Notes under the pieces: model-generated
Databases searched by the model: none
What the model was told of the DNA's origin: nothing
What the model saw: only the letters and a program-made list of their open reading frames with translations
Assembly: GCA_947500545.1 (NCBI GenBank)
Contig: CANMSO010000003.1
Span: 62,001-126,000 of the forward strand
DNA length: 64,000 bases
Direction: 5' to 3'
From: an uncultured Aquimarina sp.
Lineage (GTDB): Bacteria > Bacteroidota > Bacteroidia > Flavobacteriales > Flavobacteriaceae
Part shown: in pieces, positions 46,392 through 55,400 of the stretch
Layout of the letters: every line of letters begins with the position of its first letter
Position numbering within the stretch: position 1 is the stretch's first letter
Program-made: the position numbers and the translations under genes

Positions 46392-46505
46392 GTTAACTTT
46401 TTTTTAAGAGTCTGGTTTTTAATCTAATAACACAAAAATCTGTGTTCTTAAACTTTTCTTTTACGGTTTTCCTCATGTTATTTTTGTTTTTGTTTCCTTT
46501 TTACA

Positions 46506-46767
46506 CTGCAATGTTATAACATGCCAGTTTCATTTTTCGTTACTGAGGAAAAAATTTATTTGGTAGCCAGTCTGTAAAAAGAAAATCTTAATTCTAAGGC
46601 AACTTCTCTAGAACTGATATTATAATATATCTCTGTGTATGTTCTGTCGTAGCGTTGTTCCTGTGTCCCTGGCAGGGCATTAGCGAAGTTTTACCTTAAA
46701 GTTTTCTGGTATAAAAAATTTCTCAGTCCCGAAAAATGAAACTGAGGCGCCGTAATATTGCACTCTA
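46506..46767. repeat. Inverted-repeat element between the divergent promoters (hairpin copies 3 and 4)
   Basis: Copy 3 (CAGTTTC at 46525, ending in ACTGAG at 46547) and copy 4 in reverse (46722-46746) face each other. Extended arms agree without gaps: TGCAAT, 12 bases, CAGTTTCATTTTTCG, two bases, ACTGAG, then A/T-rich sequence. About 170 bases without ORF lie between them. The 717-base YD/T2SS gap therefore holds this element in its middle and one promoter at each side. A MITE-like insertion is possible. Confidence 0.6.
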
Positions 46768-46832
46768 TTGCAACAGCAAAAAAAGAAATCGGTAAAAACC
46801 AGCAAATTTGATGTGATTACTCATCATATAAT

Positions 46833-46893
46833 AAAAAGGGGATTTTTCCCCTGATTGTGCTATTGTCTAGATGGGTTTTTAACTCTAATTTTG
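46833..46893 (+). promoter_or_regulatory. Promoter and palindrome of the T2SS-like operon (twin of the YD-repeat promoter)
   Basis: The palindrome AGGGGATTTTTCCCCT (46837-46852), CTATTG at 46860-46865, 20 nt of spacer, and TAATTTTG at 46886-46893. The initial transcript (GGAAAAATTGAA, from 46899) is identical to that of the YD-repeat operon. A second, similar -7-like stretch (TATATTTTTGCCGGCTG) lies near 46965, closer to the first gene. Confidence 0.8.
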
Positions 46894-47003
46894 CCGCTGG
46901 AAAAATTGAAGCAGCATATTTAGAGTTAAAATTGCGATTCTAACTCGTAGTAAATCAAAAAAGTATATTTTTGCCGGCTGTTTATTAAGTTAACTAATTC
47001 ACT

Positions 47004-47414
47004 GTGATGAAAGGAAAAATTTTTAGGCTTAACGCCTTCAATTTACAAGAGATGTTATTGGTACTTGCACTAATAGGGATACTACTATTAATAGCACTCC
47101 CTAATTTTTTGCCATTGATCGCTCAAACCAAAGCGCAAGAAGCCAAAATACAGTTGAAGACAATTAGTAATATGCAAACTCAATATCGATACCTTAACTC
47201 CAAATATTCGGTTGATTTTACTGAGATAAATTATGAAGCTCCCGTAACGGTTAAAAATGATGGAACAGCTAATTATAGTTACGAGATCATTGAAGCTTCT
47301 ATTTCAAATTTCAAAGCCAGGGCTACTGCTGTAGTAGATTTTGATGGGGATGGCGTTTATAATGTTTGGGAAATCGATGAAAAAGGGACTCCAAAGCAAA
47401 TTGTAAAAGATTAA
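47004..47414 (+). CDS. gspG: Major pseudopilin (GspG-like)
   Basis: A 136-aa prepilin-like protein, the probable main subunit of the pseudopilus that pushes substrates through the secretin. The leader ends in NA|FNLQE, with Ala rather than Gly before the cleavage site and the conserved Glu at +5, followed by the hydrophobic helix MLLVLALIGILLLIALPNF. The C-terminus has a calcium-type acidic loop (DFDGDGVYNVWEID), as in GspG and some PilA proteins. It is first in the 13-gene rightward operon and its stop overlaps the peptidase start. Confidence 0.8.
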   Translation: MMKGKIFRLNAFNLQEMLLVLALIGILLLIALPNFLPLIAQTKAQEAKIQLKTISNMQTQYRYLNSKYSVDFTEINYEAPVTVKNDGTANYSYEIIEASISNFKARATAVVDFDGDGVYNVWEIDEKGTPKQIVKD

Positions 47415-47896
47415 TGTTGATTTTGAAAGGACTTATACTATTTAATTTGGGAATGATTACCTACCAAGACCTTAAAACCAGAACGGTATACTGGTTCTTG
47501 TTTCCGGTGCTCTTGGTCATGTTAGGGATGTTACATTATAAAAGTGTACTTCCTCTGCACTTTACCTTTGCGGTTGGAATAAACCTTGGAGTCATTTTAT
47601 TAATCCTTGCAACGCTATATATCTATACCGTATTACGAATAAAGAAGCCTTTTTTTAAAGAGGTTTTTGGATTAGGAGATGCACTATACTTTCTGGTATT
47701 GGCAATGGCTTTGCCAACGGTCACATTTATTATAGTTTTTGTGTTTTCGTTACTTTTTTCATTACTCATCTGGCTAATTCTAAAAAAGAATTCGAAATAT
47801 GATACTATTCCGCTGGCCGGGTATATGTCATTGTTTTTGATGTTGATTTTTATAATAACCTGGAGTAGCAACTCTATTAATTTGTACCTGATCTAA
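47414..47896 (+). CDS. gspO: Prepilin peptidase (A24 family, short form)
   Basis: A 160-aa integral membrane aspartic protease that removes prepilin leaders. The two catalytic aspartates are D19 (ITYQDLKTR) and D89 in the GLGD motif (FGLGDALYF). It lacks the N-terminal methylase domain of the long GspO/PilD form, so N-methylation of pilins would need another enzyme or does not occur. It overlaps gspG and gspE by one base at each end, within the secretion operon. Confidence 0.85.
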   Translation: MLILKGLILFNLGMITYQDLKTRTVYWFLFPVLLVMLGMLHYKSVLPLHFTFAVGINLGVILLILATLYIYTVLRIKKPFFKEVFGLGDALYFLVLAMALPTVTFIIVFVFSLLFSLLIWLILKKNSKYDTIPLAGYMSLFLMLIFIITWSSNSINLYLI

Positions 47897-49311
47897 TGAA
47901 GATAGAAACTTTTGAAATACCAGTGCATCTTAAACAATTAATAAGCTCGAATCAAGCTTTTCATTATAGAATAATTCCTATTCGTAAAGATAGTGACGGG
48001 CTTCAATTTAAAACAGACGCCAAAGATTCTGAAAGTTTACAAAAAGAGCTTGCCATTATCTTAAATGACAAGGTAGTTCTCGTTTCGGAAACTACGCAGA
48101 ACATACAATCGTATCTCACCTTTAATTATAGAAAAACAACCAATTCTGTTCAGGAAAAATTACATTACGAGGACAATTTTTTGCAAAAATTGATCTCAAC
48201 AGCCAAAGACTTTGGTAGTAGTGATATTCATATGGAACCTTATGAAAAATCTTGTAGAGTACGGTTTAGGTTAGACGGAAAATTAAAGGAACAGTATACA
48301 ATTTCTAATAAGGAATATCCGCAACTCATTAACCAGATCAAAATACAATCTGGTCTTGATATCTCTCAAAAAAGATTAGCCCAAGATGGGCGAATTACCT
48401 TTAAATCCGGATCAGAAGAATTTGATATCAGGGTATCCACCATGCCTACGCTGTATGGTGAAAAAATTGTACTTAGACTATTAAACAGAGATACTCAGCA
48501 AGTACAATTAGATGATTTAGGGTTTACACCGCAAGAGTTAGAACAATATCGAGAAGCGGTAAGAAAACCTCAGGGGATTATTTTGATCTCTGGCCCTACA
48601 GGTTCTGGAAAAACAACCACCCTATACGCAACTTTAAAAGAGCTAAACAAAGAAACATCAAATATATTAACCATTGAAGATCCTATCGAGTATACGCTAG
48701 AAGGCGTAAACCAGGTACAACTACGAGAAGATATAGAATTTGATTTTCCGGCAGCACTTCGTGCATTCTTGCGTCAGGATCCAGATATTATAATGGTTGG
48801 GGAAATCAGGGATGATAAAACTGCCAATATGGCTATAAAAGCTGCATTGACTGGGCATTCTGTATTATCAACGATACATACTAACTCTGCCTGGGGTACT
48901 ATATCAAGACTGATTGATATGAATGTACCTTCTTTTCTGTTGGCCAGTACATTGACCATGAGTATAGCACAACGATTGGTGCGTAAATTATGCCCGCATT
49001 GTAAGACAGAAAAACAAACGGAAACCAAAGATTTTCCTATTGGGTTTGACATTCCTGAAGCTATCCAAAAACACTATGTCGCCGTAGGATGTAATGAGTG
49101 CTACCAAACAGGATATCTGGGGAGAAAAGCGATCTATGAGTTATTGCCTATTACAAAAGAATTAGAAACTGCAATTAGACATAACGAGTTACAAATTGAC
49201 GACTACATTGCAGAACAAAATATTAACACGTTGCAAAGCAACGCTATACGCTTGGTAATCGAAGGGAAAACTTCTGTTGAAGAAGTATATGCATTACTGG
49301 GAAATAATTAA
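47896..49311 (+). CDS. gspE: Secretion ATPase (GspE/PilB family)
   Basis: A 471-aa hexameric ATPase that powers pseudopilus assembly from the cytoplasmic side. Walker A is GPTGSGKTT (233-241), the Asp box is LTIEDPIEYTLEGVNQVQ (258-275), Walker B is DPDIIMVGEIRD (295-306) and the His box is STIHTNSAWG. A four-cysteine zinc module is complete (C366, C369, C399, C402). The N-terminal GspE-N part is short. It follows gspO with a one-base overlap and precedes the secretin by 5 bases. Confidence 0.93.
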   Translation: MKIETFEIPVHLKQLISSNQAFHYRIIPIRKDSDGLQFKTDAKDSESLQKELAIILNDKVVLVSETTQNIQSYLTFNYRKTTNSVQEKLHYEDNFLQKLISTAKDFGSSDIHMEPYEKSCRVRFRLDGKLKEQYTISNKEYPQLINQIKIQSGLDISQKRLAQDGRITFKSGSEEFDIRVSTMPTLYGEKIVLRLLNRDTQQVQLDDLGFTPQELEQYREAVRKPQGIILISGPTGSGKTTTLYATLKELNKETSNILTIEDPIEYTLEGVNQVQLREDIEFDFPAALRAFLRQDPDIIMVGEIRDDKTANMAIKAALTGHSVLSTIHTNSAWGTISRLIDMNVPSFLLASTLTMSIAQRLVRKLCPHCKTEKQTETKDFPIGFDIPEAIQKHYVAVGCNECYQTGYLGRKAIYELLPITKELETAIRHNELQIDDYIAEQNINTLQSNAIRLVIEGKTSVEEVYALLGNN

Positions 49312-49316
49312 ATTAT

Positions 49317-51512
49317 ATGAAAAAGAGCATCCTTTTAATTTGTTTCATTTTCCATTTTGGAACACAAACTTTTGCGCAGGATAATTCAAGAATAGCAACT
49401 ATAGAAAATCAGCTACAACTTATGAGTGTAGAGGTTCCTGGTTTGCTACAGAAAGTGAATATAAATGTTTCTAATACCACATTGCTTAATTTTTTGAGAG
49501 CAGTTTCGCAGGTGCATAAGATTAATATCAATGTTTCTGAAGACCTTAATACTATTAATATCATTAATGGTTTTAATGATGTTAACGTTCAGGATTTATT
49601 AGTTTTTCTTGCAAAAGAATACCAACTAGATATCGAAATCACCGGTAATATATTATCTATACGACGCTATTCACCCCCTGCAGAAGTTCCTTTAGAAAAG
49701 GAAATTATTATCAATTACGATATTACTGCAGAAGTTTTATCTACTGATCTTAGCAACGATCCTTTACCCAAAGTATTTAGAAAAATAACCAAAGCTACGG
49801 GGAAAAACCTCTTGTATTCTCCAGATCTTAATTCAAAGAATCTTACGCTGTACATTAGCAACACTCCTTTTGATATTGCGATGAAAAAACTGGCAGAGAC
49901 AAACAATCTGGAGTTTACTAAAACCAGAGATGGTTTCTACGAATTTGAATCCATACAGGGAGTAAGAGATCATTTGAATTCTACAGGAAGGCGCAGATCA
50001 AGAAAAAATACATTTTATAAAGTTATAGACACGCTTAAGAGGGTGGTTTCTGTAGATCTAAAAAACACGCCTATTGCAGATGTTGTTTACAATATAACTG
50101 AAGACCTAAAACTTGATGTTTTTACAGCTTCTCCACTAGAAAATGCTGGTGCTGTAACTGTAAAGGTCGAAAATATAACCTTTAATGACTTACTGGTTAA
50201 AATATTTGAAAGCAATGCAGTCTCACAAAATACTAGTGCGATAAATAATCAGGAAAATAGAAACAACACGAATCAAGCACAGCAGAATTTTCAGAATAAT
50301 AATTCCTTGGGCACGAGTAATTACACCTTCAAAAAAGAAGGAAATGTATATTACTTTGGTACAGAAAACCAATTGTCTGTAAAAAAGATAGAACTAGTGC
50401 AAATGATGCACAGATCTATTGCTATTTTAGGTGATGCCGAAGGAGGTGGAGGTTATAGCAGCGGTTTTGGAAACAATAACTTTGTAACCGGAGGCACTAG
50501 TTTCTTTGGAAATCAAGGAACCGGAGGGTTAAACCAACAGAATGGAATTAATAACAGAAATCAGAGAAATTCTAACTTTAATAGAACTTCCCAGAATTCT
50601 TCTTCTAATACTACTACACAAGCAGGATCTATTTCAGATATATTTCCCGCAACTGTGCTTGAGGGGTTAGATATCAAAATCGATACCGAGCTTAATAGTT
50701 TTGTGGTTAGTGGCCCTGGCGCAAGGGTAGAAAAGTTTAAGAATTTTATAAAATTTATTGATAAACCGGTTCCACTTATTCTTATAGAAGTAATGATTCT
50801 AGAAGTAAACCGAAGTGCTACCGTAGAAACAGGTGTAGAGTTTGGTATTGGAAAAGAGCCTGCTGTTACAGAGGGAGCAACGTTTCCTAATGCTAATATA
50901 ACCTTGGGAGCACAAACTATAAATCGAATTATTGGTGGTTTTGATGGTTTTGGGTCACTCAACCTGGGTAATGTAGTTCCCAATTTTTATATGGATATCA
51001 AGGCAATGGAAACTAATGGTAATGTAAAAATATTATCAACGCCAAAACTAAGTACATTAAACGGTCATAAAGCATATCTGTCTAGTGGTCAGACTACCTA
51101 TTATGCAGTTACAAGCCAAAATATTTTTGGATCACAAAACCCACAAACATCAGAGATTGTAAACTATCAACCTATTGATGCAGAATTAGCATTAGAGTTC
51201 AAACCTTTTGTATCTGGGGATGGTCAAATCACTCTTGATATACAAGTGATACAATCTAATTTTAGCGGAAACCGAATTGCAGAAAATGCTCCGCCAGATA
51301 TTAATAGCCGAAGATTTTCATCAATTATGCGTATGCAAGCTAATGATGTGGCCATTCTTGGTGGGATAGAACAAAAAGTAAAGAATGATTCAGGATCTGG
51401 AGTGCCGTTACTTTCAAGAATTCCAATCATCAAATGGCTATTTAGTAAACGAAAAAGAGAAGACTCAAAGAAAAAATTAAATGTCATCATTAAACCTACT
51501 GTCTTTTATTAA
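49317..51512 (+). CDS. gspD: Type II secretion secretin (GspD)
   Basis: A 731-aa outer-membrane channel protein. After the signal peptide (to about residue 20), N-domains follow (STN-like, then N1-N2 repeats about 135-300). A long Asn/Gln/Gly-rich linker occurs at about 310-440 (for example NNQENRNNTNQAQQNFQNNN). The secretin core starts at EVMILEVNRSATVETGVEFGIG and ends with the signature VPLLSRIPIIKWLFSKRKRE and LNVIIKPTVFY. No pilotin gene is obvious, though two lipoprotein genes in the operon could serve. Confidence 0.93.
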   Translation: MKKSILLICFIFHFGTQTFAQDNSRIATIENQLQLMSVEVPGLLQKVNINVSNTTLLNFLRAVSQVHKININVSEDLNTINIINGFNDVNVQDLLVFLAKEYQLDIEITGNILSIRRYSPPAEVPLEKEIIINYDITAEVLSTDLSNDPLPKVFRKITKATGKNLLYSPDLNSKNLTLYISNTPFDIAMKKLAETNNLEFTKTRDGFYEFESIQGVRDHLNSTGRRRSRKNTFYKVIDTLKRVVSVDLKNTPIADVVYNITEDLKLDVFTASPLENAGAVTVKVENITFNDLLVKIFESNAVSQNTSAINNQENRNNTNQAQQNFQNNNSLGTSNYTFKKEGNVYYFGTENQLSVKKIELVQMMHRSIAILGDAEGGGGYSSGFGNNNFVTGGTSFFGNQGTGGLNQQNGINNRNQRNSNFNRTSQNSSSNTTTQAGSISDIFPATVLEGLDIKIDTELNSFVVSGPGARVEKFKNFIKFIDKPVPLILIEVMILEVNRSATVETGVEFGIGKEPAVTEGATFPNANITLGAQTINRIIGGFDGFGSLNLGNVVPNFYMDIKAMETNGNVKILSTPKLSTLNGHKAYLSSGQTTYYAVTSQNIFGSQNPQTSEIVNYQPIDAELALEFKPFVSGDGQITLDIQVIQSNFSGNRIAENAPPDINSRRFSSIMRMQANDVAILGGIEQKVKNDSGSGVPLLSRIPIIKWLFSKRKREDSKKKLNVIIKPTVFY

Positions 51513-52723
51513 TGCTGAAATCTATAGTATCATATAATCCCTTAGGAAAAAAGTTGTTGGTTCTCGAACATGTTCTGCAAGAAGATTCAATAGCAATTCT
51601 TGGCTTGGAAGCAAGACAAAAGAAGGGTGAATTGGATATTGTAAAAAACTTTATCTCGGACAATAGTACAGAACTAATAGGTATTGTAAAGAACCATCAA
51701 AATGCAAAATTAGTTATTACGGGTACTAATATCTTAACCAAGGAAATACAAATTACGGGAACCGATAACGAAATTTTATCAGAAGCATATCCAAATTTAA
51801 ACCTTGACGATTTTTATTATCAGATTTTAAAAACCCCGGCTAAATCTTTTATCGCCGTTTGTAGGAAACAATATGTAGCATCTGTTATTGAACACTATCA
51901 AAAAGAAGGTATTTCAATTACTGATATTGCTTTGGGAAATATAAAAATTGCGGCATTGACTTCTTTCTTTAGTAATTCAGAATTAGAAAGTTATTCTGCT
52001 TCGATCAAAATTGAAAATGAAGAAGTTACTTCGATTGTATCTAGAAAAAATCATGTAAACGAAAATTATCAATTTGATGATATTTCGATTCCTAATACAC
52101 ATACATTGCCATTGGCGATGTTGATAGATTCGTTTTCTAATCAAGCCAAAATCTCTGGTAATATTGAGGAGAAAAATGTTGAACTTAAAAACCAGTACAC
52201 CGCATCTCAATTCTTTAAAAAGACATTACAATATGGTATTGGCTTTCTATTAATTGCACTGTTAATCAACTTTTTTATATTCAATAGCAAATATAAAACC
52301 TGGCAAGGTTTACAAGAGGAGCTTCAGGTATACACTACACAAAAAGAAAGTATTAAGAAGCAAAAATCTATAGTAGACAAAAAAGAAACCATTGTTAATA
52401 GCATTATGACGACTGGGTTTTCCAAAAGTTCCTACTATATTGATCAGATTATTCAATTGTTACCTACAACAATCATTCTAAAATCCTTTACATATCAGCC
52501 AGTTGCTAAAACGATTCGCGCAGATAAGGCCATTACAATTAAGAAGAATCAGGTTTTTATTACTGGGAATTCTTCTGAAAAAGAATCCTTTACAGCTTGG
52601 CTTAATACTATTGAAGAATTATCATTTGTAAATAATGTGACCATTATAAGTTATGGAGTCGATAAAAAAAACACCTCCAGTTTTGAAGTAACCATTAATC
52701 TAACCGATGACACAGCGCAATAA
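51512..52723 (+). CDS. gspL: GspL-like inner-membrane assembly protein (PilM/PilN-type fusion)
   Basis: A 403-aa protein with a cytoplasmic domain in residues 1-235 that resembles the actin-like fold of GspL/PilM, one membrane helix at about 240-258 and a periplasmic coiled coil and PilN-like domain (LLPTTIILKSFTYQP). It would recruit the GspE ATPase and join the platform. Identity to GspL is inferred from topology, place in the operon and pairing with the next gene; sequence similarity is weak. Its stop overlaps gspM by 17 bases, suggesting coupling. Confidence 0.7.
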   Translation: MLKSIVSYNPLGKKLLVLEHVLQEDSIAILGLEARQKKGELDIVKNFISDNSTELIGIVKNHQNAKLVITGTNILTKEIQITGTDNEILSEAYPNLNLDDFYYQILKTPAKSFIAVCRKQYVASVIEHYQKEGISITDIALGNIKIAALTSFFSNSELESYSASIKIENEEVTSIVSRKNHVNENYQFDDISIPNTHTLPLAMLIDSFSNQAKISGNIEEKNVELKNQYTASQFFKKTLQYGIGFLLIALLINFFIFNSKYKTWQGLQEELQVYTTQKESIKKQKSIVDKKETIVNSIMTTGFSKSSYYIDQIIQLLPTTIILKSFTYQPVAKTIRADKAITIKKNQVFITGNSSEKESFTAWLNTIEELSFVNNVTIISYGVDKKNTSSFEVTINLTDDTAQ

Positions 52724-53225
52724 AAATATCATGTTGATTGTAGGACTATTGCTCCTTCTGTTTTTTGCGTACCGATATGGTTTCGCAAAAACATTCGCAA
52801 TTAGTCGTGAGGTTGGCAATTTGGAAGGTCAAAAACAAGCGTATCAGTCTGCTCCTGCGCAATTAGCAACCTTAGCAAATAAGGAAAAACAACTGGATAA
52901 CATTCTTTATAAAAATAATGTAGAAGGAAACTCATTACAAAATAACATTCTTAAAACACTAAATACATTATCTATTGATTCTGGTTTTAAGATTATCGCC
53001 TTCGAGGAGCCCCATATCTTTACTGATGAAGCTACCCAGAAGACCACAACCACTTATAATTTTACCCTACAAGGAGATTATCAATCACTTCTTAAAGTAA
53101 TATATGCTTTAGAGCAAAAATATAGCTTTGGTAATGTGATCCAGGTAGCCTTTGAAAAAAAGAAAAACTTTAGAACCAGAGCCACATACTTGCAATGCAA
53201 TTTGCTATTACAACGGCTGAATTAA
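52707..53225 (+). CDS. gspM: GspM/PilO-like inner-membrane protein
   Basis: A 172-aa protein with one N-terminal membrane helix (about 8-27: IMLIVGLLLLLFFAYRYGF), a coiled coil (REVGNLEGQKQAYQS) and a periplasmic ferredoxin-like domain (NFTLQGDYQSLLKVIYALEQ), the pattern of GspM and PilO. It overlaps the 3' end of the gspL-like gene. It would form a complex with the GspL-like protein at the inner membrane. Confidence 0.7.
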   Translation: MTQRNKNIMLIVGLLLLLFFAYRYGFAKTFAISREVGNLEGQKQAYQSAPAQLATLANKEKQLDNILYKNNVEGNSLQNNILKTLNTLSIDSGFKIIAFEEPHIFTDEATQKTTTTYNFTLQGDYQSLLKVIYALEQKYSFGNVIQVAFEKKKNFRTRATYLQCNLLLQRLN

Positions 53226-53233
53226 AAAAAACA

Positions 53234-53968
53234 ATGAATCATAAAAAATATCTCTTACTCGTATTTATAATTACCACAATCGCAGGTTGCCGCAGTGTTA
53301 CGGTCAATAAGATTAAAATGCATACTGCTTCTACCGCTCCTATTGCCCCTGGGGTCCTTGGTGTTCAGGAAAATCGATTACAAAGCTCCAATTTTCAGGT
53401 TACCGCTATTCCAGAATATAAGCAACCTGTTCGTCTTGGGGTAACCGAATTGGATTTTAATGCTGCCACATATAAAGCTTATCTTAAAACTTCAAAAACT
53501 AATAACCAGCAAATTAATTTTGTTGATTCTTTGGAAACAAAACCAAAGTTTATAAAGCTTGAAGTATTAGATCAATTAACGGTTATTTCAGAATTACAAA
53601 AGGAGCATAATACGCAAACTATCGGCTATCTTAAAAATCAAAAAGATGCGGCAATTGTATCTACAATTTCCTTGGCTTGTTCATCAGCTTTACTTAATGA
53701 AATCGGTTCTGCAGAAGCTGTATTTTTGATTAATAATAATTATAAACAATATAGCTTATCCCTAGTAAAAAATGGAAAATCATATAAAACTATAGCGCTA
53801 AGTGACGTTACAATTTTTGGATATCGATTGTCATATTTCTGTTGGGGACAAAATGATAAAAATCGTATCGTTATTTTCGACATCGTAGATGAAGCAGACT
53901 CTTGCACTAAAAACACATACAGAAATGCAAGTAAAGCAAAAGAGAAGATTGATTACTTGAAACTATAA
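53234..53968 (+). CDS. Lipoprotein of the T2SS operon, function unknown
   Basis: A 244-aa lipoprotein (MNHKKYLLLVFIITTIAGC, lipobox Cys19). The start at 53234 is chosen because it begins the signal peptide; the frame is open back to 53195. The remainder, mostly alpha/beta with two more Cys, matches no family I recognise. It lies between gspM and the Fn3-like protein gene in the operon. A pilotin or outer-membrane adaptor role is possible; nothing in the sequence decides it. Confidence 0.6.
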   Translation: MNHKKYLLLVFIITTIAGCRSVTVNKIKMHTASTAPIAPGVLGVQENRLQSSNFQVTAIPEYKQPVRLGVTELDFNAATYKAYLKTSKTNNQQINFVDSLETKPKFIKLEVLDQLTVISELQKEHNTQTIGYLKNQKDAAIVSTISLACSSALLNEIGSAEAVFLINNNYKQYSLSLVKNGKSYKTIALSDVTIFGYRLSYFCWGQNDKNRIVIFDIVDEADSCTKNTYRNASKAKEKIDYLKL

Positions 53969-53997
53969 GTTCTATTATAAAATAAGAAGAAGATACA

Positions 53998-54927
53998 ATG
54001 AAAAGATATTTTTTATATACCATTATAGCGTTATTGGCTTTCTTTAGCTGTGAAGAAATCCTGATCGAAGAAGATTTATCTGATGGCATAGTAACAATTA
54101 CTGCACCCTCAGACGGTACTACAGTTGCAAATACTTCTGTTAATTTTAGTTGGAATGCTGTTGATCAAGCGACATCATATCGCCTTCAGATTGCATACCC
54201 TTCTTTTGAAAGTCCTGTTCAGGTAGTAGAAGACACCACCGTAACCAAAACGAATTTTAGCACAACCCTGGTTAAAAATGATTATGAATGGAGAGTTAGA
54301 GCACAAAATTCAGGTTCTGAAACAGCATATACCATGGCCGGTTTTAGGGTAGTTGAGGCAGCCGATTTTGCTGCTCGTGAAGTGCTATTAGTTTCTCCGG
54401 CAAATAATGCTTTTAATAACACTCCAGACATTACATTACAATGGGAGAGCGTTGCGGATGCCACAATATACAGAGTACAATTATTAGATGCAAGCAATGC
54501 CGTAATACAGGAGGAAACTTTGACAGCAACATCACTGCAACTTACATTTCCTGAAGGTGTTACCAAATGGCAAGTACGGGCTGAAAACAATACACAAAAT
54601 ACACTGTATTTTACAAGAGCCATAACAGTAGATACTATAGCTCCAAATGTACCGGTGGCAGTAACCCCTGCAAATGAAGCAGTTTTTACAGATCCTGTGA
54701 TTAATTTTTCCTGGACACGTGAAATTGTAGAGGGAACAACAGAATTTGATAGCATTTATATCTATAGTAATCCGCAACTGTCAGAATTGGTAACTAAAGA
54801 TCAAGTAATCTCTCCTTCAGAGATAACTCTGGATGCAGGAAACACTTATTATTGGTTTCTGAAAGCTTTTGATCAAGCGGGGAATCAAAGTACCGCAAGT
54901 AATACACTTGAGTTTACAATAAACTAA
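53998..54927 (+). CDS. Fn3-like repeat lipoprotein of the T2SS operon
   Basis: A 309-aa lipoprotein (FFSCEE, lipobox Cys18) followed by three repeated fibronectin-III/Ig-like modules. These show the pattern P-x-(N/D)-x(2-4)-(V/F)-xFSW...(A/T)-xYR-x-QI (for example VNFSWNAVDQATSYRLQIA, ITLQWESVADATIYRVQLL, INFSWTREIVEGTTEF). Such domains bind proteins or glycans on the surface. Position inside the secretion operon suggests it helps the pathway outside the cell, perhaps contacting substrate or surface structures. Not a known Gsp component. Confidence 0.72.
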   Translation: MKRYFLYTIIALLAFFSCEEILIEEDLSDGIVTITAPSDGTTVANTSVNFSWNAVDQATSYRLQIAYPSFESPVQVVEDTTVTKTNFSTTLVKNDYEWRVRAQNSGSETAYTMAGFRVVEAADFAAREVLLVSPANNAFNNTPDITLQWESVADATIYRVQLLDASNAVIQEETLTATSLQLTFPEGVTKWQVRAENNTQNTLYFTRAITVDTIAPNVPVAVTPANEAVFTDPVINFSWTREIVEGTTEFDSIYIYSNPQLSELVTKDQVISPSEITLDAGNTYYWFLKAFDQAGNQSTASNTLEFTIN

Positions 54928-54932
54928 ATCGC

Positions 54933-55400
54933 ATGCTAAAAAGTAAAAAAGGAATATACATCTTACTACCATTGGTAGTTTTTATCTGGGGAGCCATTCT
55001 CTACCAGGTATTGGATGCGTTTTCTGATGATGATACGGTAATTACCAATACAACAGATATAAAATTCTCGGAAATCAAAACCGTAGAAAGACAGCAGTTC
55101 GAAATTGGCACAGTAGAAAGAGACCCTTTTTTAGGAACCCTTTATCGTCTAAAAAAAGAAGTTGCTAAAAAGCCTGTGATTATTAAAAAGAACTCTATCA
55201 CATGGCCTTCTATACGTTACAAAGGTTTAGTGTCTGGACAAGGCGGTTCTAAAGCTATTTTCCTGGTAGAGATTAATGGTGCTGATCAGTTACTGGAACG
55301 AAATCAATCTTTCTCTGAAATCAAGTTGGTTAAAGGTTCATCAGTATCAATTTTACTACGATATAAAGGAGAGTCTAAACAATTTAAGATCTTGAATTGA
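54933..55400 (+). CDS. gspC: GspC/PilP-like inner-membrane linker protein
   Basis: A 155-aa protein with an N-terminal membrane helix (about 8-26) and a periplasmic region. The RDPF motif (ERDPFLGTLY, about 62-71) is typical of GspC/PilP, and the end (IRYKGLVSGQGGSKAIFLVEI... SVSILLRYKGESKQFKIL) has the strand pattern of the HR domain that touches the secretin. No PDZ domain is present. It connects the inner platform to GspD. Identification is by motif and topology. Confidence 0.7.
   Translation: MLKSKKGIYILLPLVVFIWGAILYQVLDAFSDDDTVITNTTDIKFSEIKTVERQQFEIGTVERDPFLGTLYRLKKEVAKKPVIIKKNSITWPSIRYKGLVSGQGGSKAIFLVEINGADQLLERNQSFSEIKLVKGSSVSILLRYKGESKQFKILN

Noticed and set aside
54282..54777. Long open frames on the minus strand within the Fn3 lipoprotein gene
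   Set aside because: They lie entirely inside a well-supported gene in the operon and have no family signature; they are antisense shadows.
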